A DNA stretch of 64,000 bases from Prado023 sp963714995. Lineage in GTDB: Bacteria > Actinomycetota > Actinomycetes > S36-B12 > CAIYMF01. The stretch spans positions 372,001-436,000 of the forward strand of contig CAVQQP010000017.1 in NCBI GenBank assembly GCA_963714995.1, written 5' to 3'. A program made the translations under genes and the position numbers. Every line of letters starts with the position of its first letter. The first letter of the stretch is position 1. The notes under the pieces were generated by a model. It was not told the origin of the DNA and searched no databases. It saw only the letters and a list, made by a program, of their open reading frames with translations. Shown piece by piece: positions 45,970-54,741 of this stretch.

Positions 45970-47264
45970 GTGGGCTCCACCAGTGCGCGGTCGAGCACCG
46001 TCGCCCGCCCGCGCAGGAAGGTGGCCACGACCGGGCTGGGCAGGTCACGACCGCCGTACGGGTTGTTGCGGCTGCGCGAGGCTGAGCGCGACGGGTCCAC
46101 GACCGCCCGGGCGTCCGGGTCGACCAGGACCAGGTTGGCCGGCTCCCCCACGGCGATCGGCCGGCCGTGCCCGGGCCGGCGTCCGATCCGGGCCGGGGTG
46201 ATCGACATGCGGTCGGCGACCCCCGCCCAGTCCAGCCGTCCGGGGCGCACCATCGTCTCGATCACCACGGCCAGCGCCTGCTCCAGGCCGAGCATGCCGA
46301 AGGCCGCGGCAGCCCACTCGCACTCCTTGTCCTCGGTGGGGTGCGGGGCGTGATCGGTGCCGACGATGTCGATGGTTCCGTCGGCCAGGCCGGCGCGCAC
46401 GGCCTCGACGTCGGCGTCCCCGCGCAGCGGCGGGTTCACCTTGAACACGGGGTCGTAGGTGGCGGCGAGGTCCTCGGTGAGCAGCAGGTGGTGCGGCGTG
46501 GCCTCGGCGGTCACGTCGATGCCCCGGGACTTGGCCCAGCGGACGATCTCGACCGAGCCGGCCGTCGACAGGTGGCAGACGTGCAGCCGGGAGCCGACGT
46601 GCTCGGCCAGGAGCACGTCGCGGGCGATGATCGCCTCCTCGGCGACGGCGGGCCATCCGCGCAGGCCGAGGCGGCCGGACAGCTCGCCCTCGTTCATCTG
46701 CGCGTCCTCAGTGAGCCGCGGCTCCTGGGAGTGCTGGGCGATGACCCCGTCGAAGGCCTTGACGTACTCCAGGGCCCGACGCATCAGGACCGCGTCGGAG
46801 ACGCACCTCCCGTCGTCGGAGAACACCCGGACGCCTGCGGCCGAGTCGGCCATCGCGCCGAGCTCGGCCAGGCGCTGGCCGCCGAGTCCGACGGTGACCG
46901 CGCCGACCGGGAACACGTCGACCAGGCCGGCTCGCTTGCCCAGGTGCCACACCTGCTCGACGACCCCGGCGGTGTCGGCCACGGGATCGGTGTTGGCCAT
47001 GGCGTGGACCGCCGTGAAGCCGCCCAGGGCAGCGGCCCGGGATCCGGTCAGGATGGTCTCGGAATCCTCGCGCCCCGGCTCGCGCAGGTGCGTGTGCAGG
47101 TCCACCAGGCCGGGCAGGGCGATCAGCCCCTCGGCGGGCACGACCGTCGCCCCGTCGGCGGACAGGGAGCCCGCCGGACCGATCTCGGCGATCCGCTCGC
47201 CCTCGATGCGCAGGTCGACGCCCCTGCCACCCAGGGGGCGGGCTCCGGTGATCAGGTACGTCAT
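45966..47264 (-). CDS. pyrC: dihydroorotase
   Basis: Cyclises carbamoyl aspartate to dihydroorotate; class I zinc amidohydrolase of 432 aa. Seen: zinc ligands in DLHTHLREPG, LHVCHLSTAG with a metal His, and VGTDHAPHPTEDKE with the catalytic Asp. The start overlaps the pyrB stop by 4 nt. Confidence 0.97.
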   Translation of the reverse strand: MTYLITGARPLGGRGVDLRIEGERIAEIGPAGSLSADGATVVPAEGLIALPGLVDLHTHLREPGREDSETILTGSRAAALGGFTAVHAMANTDPVADTAGVVEQVWHLGKRAGLVDVFPVGAVTVGLGGQRLAELGAMADSAAGVRVFSDDGRCVSDAVLMRRALEYVKAFDGVIAQHSQEPRLTEDAQMNEGELSGRLGLRGWPAVAEEAIIARDVLLAEHVGSRLHVCHLSTAGSVEIVRWAKSRGIDVTAEATPHHLLLTEDLAATYDPVFKVNPPLRGDADVEAVRAGLADGTIDIVGTDHAPHPTEDKECEWAAAAFGMLGLEQALAVVIETMVRPGRLDWAGVADRMSITPARIGRRPGHGRPIAVGEPANLVLVDPDARAVVDPSRSASRSRNNPYGGRDLPSPVVATFLRGRATVLDRALVEPT

Positions 47265-48193
47265 GAGCGTCCTCCGAGCAGAAGGTAGAGCACGGCCATC
47301 CGGATGCTCACGCCGTTGGTGACCTGTTCGACGATCACCGAGCGGGCACCGTCGGCGACCTCGGCGGTGATCTCCATGCCGCGGTTCATCGGCCCGGGGT
47401 GCATCACGATCGCGTGCCCGGGCAGCATGCCTTCACGGCGGGCATCCAGGCCGTAGCGGCGGGCGTACTCCCGCTCGCTGGGGAAGTACGCCGCACCCAT
47501 CCGCTCGCGCTGCACCCGCAGCATCATCACGGCGTCGGTGTCGGGCAGTGGTGCGTCGAGGTCGTAGGAGACCTCGCAGGGCCAGGTCTCGACCCCCACC
47601 GGCAGCAGCGTGGGCGGCGCGACGAGCGTGACGTGCGCACCCAGGGTGTGCAGCAGCAGGACGTTGGACCGGGCCACGCGCGAGTGCAGGACGTCGCCGA
47701 CGATCGTCACCCTCCGGCCGGCGAGGTCGCCCACGCCGCCCGCGAGATGGTCGCGCATCGTGTAGGCGTCGAGCAGCGCCTGCGTCGGGTGCTCGTGGGT
47801 GCCGTCACCGGCATTGACCACCGCGGCGTCGATCCAGCCCGCCGTGGCCAGCCGGTGCGGCGCGCCGCTGGCACCGTGCCGGATGACCACGCCGTCGGCC
47901 CCCATGGCCTGCAGGGTCATCGCCGTGTCCTTGAGGCTCTCGCCCTTGGAGACGCTCGAGCCCTTGGCGGAGAAGTTGATGACGTCGGCCGAGAGCCGCT
48001 TGGCGGCCGCCTCGAACGAGATGCGGGTCCGGGTGGAGTCCTCGAAGAAGAGGTTCACGACGGTGCGCCCGCGCAGGGTGGGCAGCTTCTTGACCTCGCG
48101 GGTGCTGACTGCTGCCAGCTCACGGGCTGTGTCCAGGACCAGGACGGCGTCGTCGTGGGTCAGGTCGGCGGCGGACAGCAGGTGGCGCTTCAC
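47261..48193 (-). CDS. pyrB: aspartate carbamoyltransferase catalytic subunit
   Basis: Joins carbamoyl phosphate and aspartate, the committed pyrimidine step. 310 aa. Seen: the carbamoyl-phosphate loop FFEDSTRTRISFE, HPTQALLDAYTM and HPGPMNRGMEI. No regulatory PyrI is present, as expected for actinobacteria. Overlaps pyrR by 4 nt and pyrC by 4 nt. Confidence 0.97.
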   Translation of the reverse strand: MKRHLLSAADLTHDDAVLVLDTARELAAVSTREVKKLPTLRGRTVVNLFFEDSTRTRISFEAAAKRLSADVINFSAKGSSVSKGESLKDTAMTLQAMGADGVVIRHGASGAPHRLATAGWIDAAVVNAGDGTHEHPTQALLDAYTMRDHLAGGVGDLAGRRVTIVGDVLHSRVARSNVLLLHTLGAHVTLVAPPTLLPVGVETWPCEVSYDLDAPLPDTDAVMMLRVQRERMGAAYFPSEREYARRYGLDARREGMLPGHAIVMHPGPMNRGMEITAEVADGARSVIVEQVTNGVSIRMAVLYLLLGGRS

Positions 48194-48726
48194 TGCTCCT
48201 CCCCGATGACGACCTCGTCGGTGCCGTCGATCTCGGCCACCCGCACCTGCACGGACTCACGCAGGGACGTGGGCACGTTCTTGCCGACGTAGTCCGCCCG
48301 GATCGGGAACTCCCGGTGCCCGCGGTCGACCAGGACCGCCAGGCGCACCGCCCGGGGCCGGCCGAGCTCGGAGAGGGCGTCGAGCGCTGCGCGCACGCTG
48401 CGGCCACTGAACAGGACGTCGTCGACGAGGACCACCGTGCGCCCGTCGATCCCGCCGACCGGCACGTCGGTCCGCTCCAGCGCGCGGGCCGGGCGCAGGC
48501 GCAGGTCGTCGCGGAACAGGGTGATGTCCAGGGAGCCGACAGGTGGCGCCGAGCCCGACTCGATCGCGGCGATGCGCTCGGCGATCCGGTGGGCCAGGGG
48601 AACCCCGCGGCTGGGGATGCCCAGCAGGACGAGGTTCGTCGCGCCCTTCTCCCGTTCGAGGATCTCGTGGGCGATCCGCGACAGCGCGCGGTTGATGTCG
48701 GACTGATCGAGCACGCGGGTGGGCAC
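48190..48726 (-). CDS. pyrR: pyr operon RNA-binding regulator / uracil phosphoribosyltransferase
   Basis: Binds pyr mRNA in the presence of UMP/UTP and represses expression; many homologues also convert uracil and PRPP to UMP. 178 aa. Seen: the PRPP loop TVVLVDDVLFSGRSVRAAL, GIPSRGVPLAHRIA and ITLFRDDLR. GTG 48726 is chosen over GTG 48732 because AAGGAG lies exactly 5 nt upstream of 48726 while 48732 overlaps the ribosome site itself. It is the first gene of the operon, preceded by its own RNA hairpin. The second target in this window is upstream of carB. Confidence 0.96.
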   Translation of the reverse strand: MPTRVLDQSDINRALSRIAHEILEREKGATNLVLLGIPSRGVPLAHRIAERIAAIESGSAPPVGSLDITLFRDDLRLRPARALERTDVPVGGIDGRTVVLVDDVLFSGRSVRAALDALSELGRPRAVRLAVLVDRGHREFPIRADYVGKNVPTSLRESVQVRVAEIDGTDEVVIGEEQ

Positions 48727-48768
48727 GCCCACTCCTTCCCCGCCTCACGGGACGGTCGTTAAAGGAGG
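48727..48768 (-). promoter_or_regulatory. PyrR-binding RNA hairpin upstream of pyrR
   Basis: Minus-strand order: -10 box TAGGAT (48799-48794), anti-Shine-Dalgarno CCTCCTTT (48768-48761), core TCC-C-G-T-GAGG (48752-48743) within CCG/CGG, and AAGGAG (48737-48732), followed 5 nt later by GTG 48726. Core and layout match the PyrR-binding consensus UCCNGNGAGG. The outer stem CTCCTT/AAGGAG would sequester the pyrR ribosome site. No separate terminator hairpin is present, so control at translation is more likely than attenuation. Confidence 0.88.
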
Positions 48769-48837
48769 TCGTCGGGGATCGACGTCGCGCGCCATCCTAG
48801 CCGTGCGGGCCGACCCGCCCGGCGAGGACCCGCAGGA

Positions 48838-49326
48838 TCAGTCGACCATGCGGCGTGCGTCGGGGTTCAGCACACCCCAGGCGACGAGCTGCTCGGCCAG
48901 GGCGCCGGGAGCCTCGTCGTAGATGACGGCCAGCGTGCGCAGGTCGTCCTGGCGGATCGACAGGATCCGGCCGTTGTAGTCCCCCCGCTGCGCCTGGATC
49001 GCGGCGACGTAGCGGGCCAGGGGCCCGGCCTTGTCCGCGGGAACCGCGCCCAGCCGCTCGAGGTCGATGACCAGGCGCGGCGGCGGCTCACTGATGGCAG
49101 AGGACGCCGGCTCGGGCAGGAGCTCAGCCAGCGGGACGCCGTAGAAGTCGGCCAGCTCCGCCAGCCGCTGCACCGTGACGGCCCGGTCACCGCGCTCGTA
49201 GGACCCCACGACGACGGCCTTCCAGGCCCCCTGCGACTTGGCCTCGACACCCTGCAGCGACAGGCCCTGCTGATTGCGGACAGCCCGCAGCTTGGACCCC
49301 AGCGCCTTCGCGTAGTCGTTCGACAT
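48838..49326 (-). CDS. bldD: BldD developmental regulator, c-di-GMP responsive
   Basis: Dimeric HTH repressor of developmental genes in streptomycetes, brought together on DNA by cyclic di-GMP. 162 aa. Seen: the XRE-type HTH (residues ~1-70, SYERGDRAVTVQRLAELADFYG) and the ligand-binding C-terminal domain with RGD (114-116) and RQDD (125-128) separated by eight residues, the full c-di-GMP signature at the same numbering I recall for Streptomyces BldD. Starts at ATG 49326; an operator-like box overlaps its promoter. bldD upstream of pyrR is conserved in Streptomyces. Confidence 0.95.
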   Translation of the reverse strand: MSNDYAKALGSKLRAVRNQQGLSLQGVEAKSQGAWKAVVVGSYERGDRAVTVQRLAELADFYGVPLAELLPEPASSAISEPPPRLVIDLERLGAVPADKAGPLARYVAAIQAQRGDYNGRILSIRQDDLRTLAVIYDEAPGALAEQLVAWGVLNPDARRMVD

Positions 49327-49351
49327 CCCCGCTCCTCACGTCAGCACCCAC

Positions 49352-49366
49352 GTTACGGAGAGTGAC
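49352..49366 (-). promoter_or_regulatory. BldD-type operator at the bldD promoter
   Basis: GTCACTCTCCGTAAC on the minus strand fits the recalled BldD consensus nTnACnC(A/T)GnGTnAn at every fixed position except G9. It overlaps a possible -10 TAACGT, which has TTGCAT 18 nt upstream. It is 25 nt before the bldD start, consistent with autorepression. Confidence 0.6.
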
Positions 49367-49394
49367 GGTAGGGATGCAACCCGGGGAGGGCTGC

Positions 49395-50828
49395 TCAGAG
49401 CCTGCGCTCGATCGATCCCGCACCGATCAGGTGCACCCGCATGCTGTTCGTGGAGCCCGCGATCCCCGGCGGGGTGCCGGCGATGAGCACGCAGCGCTCC
49501 CCCACCCTCGTGTTGTCCCGGGCCAGCAGCTCGGCGTCGATCTGCTCCACCATCTGGTCGGTGTGGGTGGCCTGCGGAACCAGGGAGGTGTGCATCCCCC
49601 AGACGACCGCGAGCTGGTTGCGGACCGCGGCGTTCGGGGTGAAGGCCATCATCGGGATGCGCGGTCGGGATGCGGCCATGACCCGCGCCGACTGCCCGGT
49701 CTCCGTGAAGGCGATCAGGTAGTTCGCCCGGATCGTCTTGGCGACGTCCACCGCCTCCTTGGTGATCGCCTCCGCGACGGTGACGTCCTTGCGCTTGGGC
49801 AGCTTGGGCAGCCGCTCGAGGCCGTTCTCCTCGGTGTAGTCCACGATGCTGGCCATCGTCCGCACGACGAGGTTCGGGTGCTTGCCGACACTGGTCTCGC
49901 CCGACAGCATGACCGCGTCGGCGCCGTCGAGGATGGCGTTGGCCACGTCGGAGGCCTCCGCGCGGCTGGGCCGGGAGTTCTCCATCATCGATTCGAGCAT
50001 CTGCGTGGCCACGATGACGGGCTTGGCCGCCTCACGGCACATCTGCACCGCCTGCTTCTGCACGATCGGGACCTGCTCGAGGGGCAGCTCCACGCCCAGG
50101 TCACCCCGGGCGACCATGACGCCGTCGAACGCCTCGACGATCCCCGCGAGGTTCTCCACCGCCTGGGGCTTCTCGACCTTGGCCAGGACCGGGATCCGGC
50201 GACCGACCTCGTCCATGATCGCGTGCACGTCGTCGACGTCCGCCGCCGAGCGCACGAACGACAGGAACACGAAGTCGACACCGATCCGCAGCGCCCAGCG
50301 CAGGTCGTCCTTGTCCTTGTCCGACAGGGCGGGCACGCTGACCGCGACGCCGGGCAGGTTGATGCCCTTGTTGTTGCTGACCGGTCCACCCTCGATCACC
50401 CGGGTGCGCACGCGGGGACCGACGACGTCGACGACCTCGAGCTTGACCTTGCCGTCGTCGACCAGGATCGTGTCGCCGGGGTTGCAGTCCTCGGGCAGGC
50501 CCTTGTGGGTGGTCCCGCACTGGCTGACGTCGCCGAGGATGTCCTCGGTCGTGATCGTGAACTCCGCGCCGTTCACCAGCAGCACCGGACCGTCGGCGAA
50601 CCGGCCCAGTCGGATCTTCGGGCCCTGCAGGTCGGCCACGATGCCCACGCCCCGGCCCAGCTCCGTGGCCGCACGCCGCACGTTGGCATAGGACTCCGCA
50701 TGCACCGCGTGCTCGCCGTGGGACATGTTCAGGCGCGCGACGTTCATGCCCGCCTCGATGAGCTCCTTGATCTGCTCGTAGGAGGAGGTGGCCGGACCCA
50801 GGGTGCACACGATCTTCGCTCGACGCAT
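49395..50828 (-). CDS. pyk: pyruvate kinase
   Basis: Final glycolytic step, PEP + ADP to pyruvate + ATP. 477 aa. Seen: RRAKIVCTLGPATSSYEQI, RLNMSHGEHAVH, VEKPQAVENL with the catalytic Lys, MVARGDLGVELPLEQVP, and the C-terminal FTETGQSARVMAASRP domain. ATG 50828 has TACTGT ending exactly 7 nt upstream and no ribosome site, implying a leaderless mRNA. Followed by bldD after 68 nt. Confidence 0.97.
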   Translation of the reverse strand: MRRAKIVCTLGPATSSYEQIKELIEAGMNVARLNMSHGEHAVHAESYANVRRAATELGRGVGIVADLQGPKIRLGRFADGPVLLVNGAEFTITTEDILGDVSQCGTTHKGLPEDCNPGDTILVDDGKVKLEVVDVVGPRVRTRVIEGGPVSNNKGINLPGVAVSVPALSDKDKDDLRWALRIGVDFVFLSFVRSAADVDDVHAIMDEVGRRIPVLAKVEKPQAVENLAGIVEAFDGVMVARGDLGVELPLEQVPIVQKQAVQMCREAAKPVIVATQMLESMMENSRPSRAEASDVANAILDGADAVMLSGETSVGKHPNLVVRTMASIVDYTEENGLERLPKLPKRKDVTVAEAITKEAVDVAKTIRANYLIAFTETGQSARVMAASRPRIPMMAFTPNAAVRNQLAVVWGMHTSLVPQATHTDQMVEQIDAELLARDNTRVGERCVLIAGTPPGIAGSTNSMRVHLIGAGSIERRL

Positions 50829-50935
50829 GGCGAGAACAGTAGCCAGCGCGCGCCCGCGCTGCGCGTCGAACGGACGCCCCGGCGGTGAACCACCGATGAA
50901 GCCTTCAGCCCCCCACGCGACCAGCGGGTCGGGCC

Positions 50936-52025
50936 TCAGCCGCGCCCGAGCAGCCGGCCCACGTCCGCGGACCGCCCTGCGGCACGGGCGCGCAGGACGC
51001 GCACCGGGGTGCTGGCCAGGGCGCCCACGAGCAGCAGGTAGGTCATGACCATCAGGTAGCCGACGACCACCTGTGCGGTCACCGCCCCCGGGAGGAACGC
51101 CGCCATGACCACCGCCCACCCGCCCACCAGCGCGGAGACGACGGGCCAGAACCAGGTGCGCGCGCGCATCCGGCGGGGCAGGCCCCGCAGCGCCCGTCGC
51201 TGCCCGGCCGTCAGCGCCCGCCACCACCGGAACCAGACGGTGGGCAGGGACACGACCGCAAGGAGGGCCAGCACGCGCGCGAGGCCGTCGAGGCCTGCGG
51301 CAGCCGAGAGCAGCGCGGGGAACGGGGTCAGGAGCATCCACCGACCGGCCCTGCGCGCGATCAGGACTGCCAGGGCGTCGAGGTTGCGCCGGGCCGATGC
51401 CGCCTGCGGATTCACGGCAAGTGCCGAGGCCAGGTGTCGGGCGGCCTCGGCGGCCGACCCGTTCTGCATCTCCAGGACAGCCAGGTTGTTCAGCGCGGGG
51501 GTGTTGCCGGGATCGCGCCGAAGCGCCTCGAAGTAGGCCACCCTGGCCGCGGCCACGTCGCCCTCCGCCGCGAGGGCGGCCCCGATCTGCACCTGGGCGT
51601 CGGTGCTGTTCGGGTCGATGAGGACGGCCTCCCGGGCGGAGGCCAGCTGGTTGGCCACGGCCTCCGGGCGGGTCGAGCTCGCCCACGCCCGCGAGAGCGC
51701 GAGGTGGTTGGCCGAGTTCCCGGGATCCCGGGCGACGGCGCGCGTGGCCAGGCCGATCGCCTCGTCGACCCACCCGACGTCGAGGCACACCAGGGTCCCC
51801 AGACGAAGCGCGTAGGGGTCCTGCGGGGTCAGGGCCAAGCAGCCGCTGCGAGGCGTCCAGCGCCTCCTGGCGCGCCCCCTGGGCGCGCAGCGTGCGGACG
51901 AGCAGCCCGAGCAGACGAGGATCATCCGGGTTGCTGGCCAGCGCCTCACCGAGGGCCGATCGCGCGGAGTCCCAGCGCTGGGCGGCGACCAGGGCCTCGG
52001 ACAGGGCATAGGGGTCGGACCTCAC
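50936..52025 (-). CDS. TPR membrane protein with apparent frameshift
   Basis: Tetratricopeptide-repeat protein with a C-terminal membrane domain. The 5' part is read from GTG 52025, overlapping the AAA-ATPase stop (GTGA), and encodes TPR helices (DPYALSEALVAAQRWDSARSALGEAL, ASNPDDPRLLGLLVRTLRAQGARQEALDASQ). At about 51838-51842 the coding potential moves by one base and continues LALTPQDPYALRLG through more TPRs (DPGNSANHLALSRA, DPNSTDAQVQIGAALAAEG, DPGNTPALNNLAVLEM). Three to four transmembrane helices follow, from about LLTPFPALLSAAAGL. The span is 1090 nt, one over a multiple of three. An extra C in CGGCTGCTTGG is the simplest cause, as an assembly error or a true mutation. Function unknown. 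Confidence 0.75.
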
Positions 52026-53248
52026 AGCAACCGGTGGGCCTTCATGTAGTCGGCCAGCGGGGCGTACTCCCCCGCCTGGTCGGCGAACAGCACCACGTTG
52101 CGCGCCGAGGCGAACCACCGTCCGGTCGAGGGGGTGATGGCCGCGATGGCGGACTCGAGGTCGCCGGTGGTGATGGTCCGGTCCGAGGCCCCGGTCCGCG
52201 CCGCATCGACCAGCGCCGACTGTGCGGCGGTCCGGCACACGTGCGCCAGGTCCGCCCCGGAGAAGCTCTCGGTCCGGGCGGACAGCCGGACCGGATCGAC
52301 CGAAGGATCGACCGGCAGCCCCGCGAGGTGCATCGTCAGGATGTCCACGCGCGCCGGGGCGTCCGGGGGCTGCACGAAGACCGCCCGGTCGAACCGACCG
52401 GGACGACGCAGGGCGCCGTCGACGTCCCAGGGCGCGTTGGTCGCTCCCAGGACGAAGATCCCCTCGTTCTGGCTGGCCACGCCATCGAGCTCGGCGAGCA
52501 GCTGGTTGATCACCCCGCGCAGGGCCGAGGCCGAGCGGCCGAGCCCGGACCGGGAGCGGCCGAGCGCATCGATCTCGTCGAAGAACAGGACGCAGGGCGC
52601 CTGGGCGCGGGCGTACGCGAAGAGGTCCGCGATGTTGCTCTCGCTCTGGCCCATCCAGCGGCTGAGCACATCCGAGAGCCCGACGGCGATGAACCGCGCA
52701 CCGAGCTCCCCGGCGACCGCCCTCGCCAGGTAGGTCTTGCCGCACCCGGGTGGGCCGTACAGCAGCAGGCCGCCACGCAGGGTGGCCCCGTAGCGCTCCC
52801 GCAGCTCCGGGTTGCGCAGGGGGGTCAGGAAGGCGGCCTCGATGTGCGCCTTGACCTCCGAGAGCCCCCCGACGTCGGCCAGGCGGAGCTTCGTCTCGAT
52901 GGGCTCGTGGGCCAGTCCACCGGTGAGGTCCTGCTCGGCTGCGCCCCAGTCGAAGTTCGGGTCCGTGGGGCGCGGGCCCAGGGATGCCGGATGGGTCGGC
53001 GGTGCCGTGGTCCCCGCCTTCGCACCGCCCGGGGCGGAGGCCGCGGGGCCGCCCATCGCCTCGCGCATGAGGTCCTGGTAGTCGACGTTGCCCGGGTCCT
53101 CGGCGAGGAGCTGGCCGAGGTGTCCGACCGCCTCGCTGCCGAGCCCTTCGGCCACGAGCATCTCGGCCAGGTGGGCCCGCAGGACGTCGTCGCCGGGCTC
53201 CCGGGCGACTGCCCGGCGCAGGCTGTCCAGAAGGCGGGCGACGTCCAC
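52022..53248 (-). CDS. AAA ATPase with N-terminal TPR-like segment
   Basis: 408-aa AAA+ protein of the FtsH/Vps4/SpoVK type. N-terminal ~65 residues look like a TPR hairpin (AREPGDDVLRAHLAEMLVAEG, LAEDPGNVDYQDLM). A Pro/Ala linker follows, then the ATPase: Walker A GPPGCGKTY (Lys171), Walker B CVLFFDEIDALGRSRSG, sensor GATNAPWDVDGAL, arginine finger RRPGRFDRAVF. No protease domain. GTG 53248 is used; TAGCCT ends 6 nt upstream. Its stop overlaps the TPR membrane gene by 4 nt, so the two likely act together, perhaps remodelling membrane-linked complexes. No known system was recognised. Confidence 0.85.
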   Translation of the reverse strand: MDVARLLDSLRRAVAREPGDDVLRAHLAEMLVAEGLGSEAVGHLGQLLAEDPGNVDYQDLMREAMGGPAASAPGGAKAGTTAPPTHPASLGPRPTDPNFDWGAAEQDLTGGLAHEPIETKLRLADVGGLSEVKAHIEAAFLTPLRNPELRERYGATLRGGLLLYGPPGCGKTYLARAVAGELGARFIAVGLSDVLSRWMGQSESNIADLFAYARAQAPCVLFFDEIDALGRSRSGLGRSASALRGVINQLLAELDGVASQNEGIFVLGATNAPWDVDGALRRPGRFDRAVFVQPPDAPARVDILTMHLAGLPVDPSVDPVRLSARTESFSGADLAHVCRTAAQSALVDAARTGASDRTITTGDLESAIAAITPSTGRWFASARNVVLFADQAGEYAPLADYMKAHRLL

Positions 53249-53286
53249 TCCCCGAGGCTACCCCCGGCAGCCGGCGTACCCCCGGG

Positions 53287-54741
53287 TCAGACGACCAGCG
53301 GACGCGCGGTCGGCGGGATCGGGGCCGGCAGGGTCGTCGAGCCCATCAGGTGCGCATCCACCGCCGCAGCGGCGGCCCGCCCCTCGGCGATCGCCCAGAC
53401 GATCAGCGACTGGCCGCGACCGGCGTCGCCGGCCACGAAGACACCCGGGACGCTCGAGGCGTACTGCTGGTCACGGCGGATGTTGCCCCGCTCGTCGAGT
53501 GCGACCCCCAGCTGCTCCACCAGCGGCCCCTGCTCCGGCCCGGTGAAGCCCATGGCCAGGAAGACCAGATCTGCGGCGAGCTCCCGCTCGGAGCCCTCGA
53601 CCTCGACGAACCGGCCGTCGACCATCTCGACGTCGACCAGCAGCAGCGCACGCAGCCTCCCGGAGGCGTCGGCGCGGAACTCCTTGGTGCTCACGGAGTA
53701 CACCCGCTCCCCGCCCTCCTCGTGGGCCGAGGTCACCCGGTAGACCATCGGGTAGGTCGGCCAGGGAGCAGCGTCCGGCCGGGTGGCCGGAGGAGTGGGC
53801 AGGATCTCGAGCTGGGTGATGCTGGCCGCTCCCTGGCGGTGCGCGGTCCCCAGGCAGTCGGCGCCGGTGTCGCCGCCGCCGATGATGACCACGTGCTTGC
53901 CGGCCGCGTGGATCGGGGTCTCGGGCAGGGTCCCCTCGACCACCTGGTTGGCCAGCGGCAGGTACTCCATGGCCTGGTGGACCCCGGGCAGGTCGGCGCC
54001 GGGCACCGGCAGGCCGCGCGCCGACGTGGCGCCGATGGTCAGCAGGATCACGTCGTGACGGCGCCGCAGCTCGGCGAGGGGAAGGTCGACCCCGACCTCC
54101 ACGCCGGTCCGGAACATGACGCCCTCGGCCTCCATCTGCGCGAGCCGTCGGTCGAGGTGGCGCTTCTCCATCTTGAACTCGGGGATGCCGTAGCGCAGCA
54201 GGCCGCCCACCTTCGCGGCGCGCTCGTACACCGAGACGGTGTGGCCGGCCCGCGCCAGCTGCTGTGCCGCGGCCAGGCCGGCGGGGCCGGAGCCGATGAC
54301 CGCCACGCGCTTGCCCGTCAGCCGCTCGGGGGCGGCCGGAACCACCCACCCCGACTCCCACGCGCGGTCGATGATCGAGACCTCGACCTGCTTGATCGTC
54401 ACCGGGTCGGCGTTGATCCCCAGGACGCAGGCCGCCTCACAGGGTGCGGGGCACAGCCGCCCGGTGAACTCGGGGAAGTTGTTCGTGGCGTGCAGCCGCT
54501 CGGCGGCCTCGCGCCAGTCGTCGCGCCACACCAGGTCGTTCCACTCCGGGATCAGGTTGCCCAGGGGGCAGCCCTGATGGCAGAACGGGATGCCGCAGTC
54601 CATGCACCGGCCCGCCTGCTTCTCCAGGTGGTCGGCACCGAACGGCTCGTAGACCTCCTTCCAGTCCCGGATCCGGACATCGACGGGCCGCCGGGCGGGC
54701 AGCTCGCGCGGGGTGGTCAGGAAGCCCTTGGGGTCAGCCAC
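53287..54741 (-). CDS. gltD: glutamate synthase small subunit
   Basis: NADPH-dependent FAD subunit of GOGAT that feeds electrons to GltB. 484 aa. Seen: two N-terminal cysteine clusters for [4Fe-4S] (CMDCGIPFCHQGCPLGNLIP and GRLCPAPCEAACVLG), the FAD motif VAVIGSGPAGLAAAQQLA, and the NADPH motif VVIIGGGDTGADCLGTA. GTG 54741 overlaps the gltB stop by 8 nt. Start MADPKGFL is typical. Confidence 0.97.
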   Translation of the reverse strand: MADPKGFLTTPRELPARRPVDVRIRDWKEVYEPFGADHLEKQAGRCMDCGIPFCHQGCPLGNLIPEWNDLVWRDDWREAAERLHATNNFPEFTGRLCPAPCEAACVLGINADPVTIKQVEVSIIDRAWESGWVVPAAPERLTGKRVAVIGSGPAGLAAAQQLARAGHTVSVYERAAKVGGLLRYGIPEFKMEKRHLDRRLAQMEAEGVMFRTGVEVGVDLPLAELRRRHDVILLTIGATSARGLPVPGADLPGVHQAMEYLPLANQVVEGTLPETPIHAAGKHVVIIGGGDTGADCLGTAHRQGAASITQLEILPTPPATRPDAAPWPTYPMVYRVTSAHEEGGERVYSVSTKEFRADASGRLRALLLVDVEMVDGRFVEVEGSERELAADLVFLAMGFTGPEQGPLVEQLGVALDERGNIRRDQQYASSVPGVFVAGDAGRGQSLIVWAIAEGRAAAAAVDAHLMGSTTLPAPIPPTARPLVV

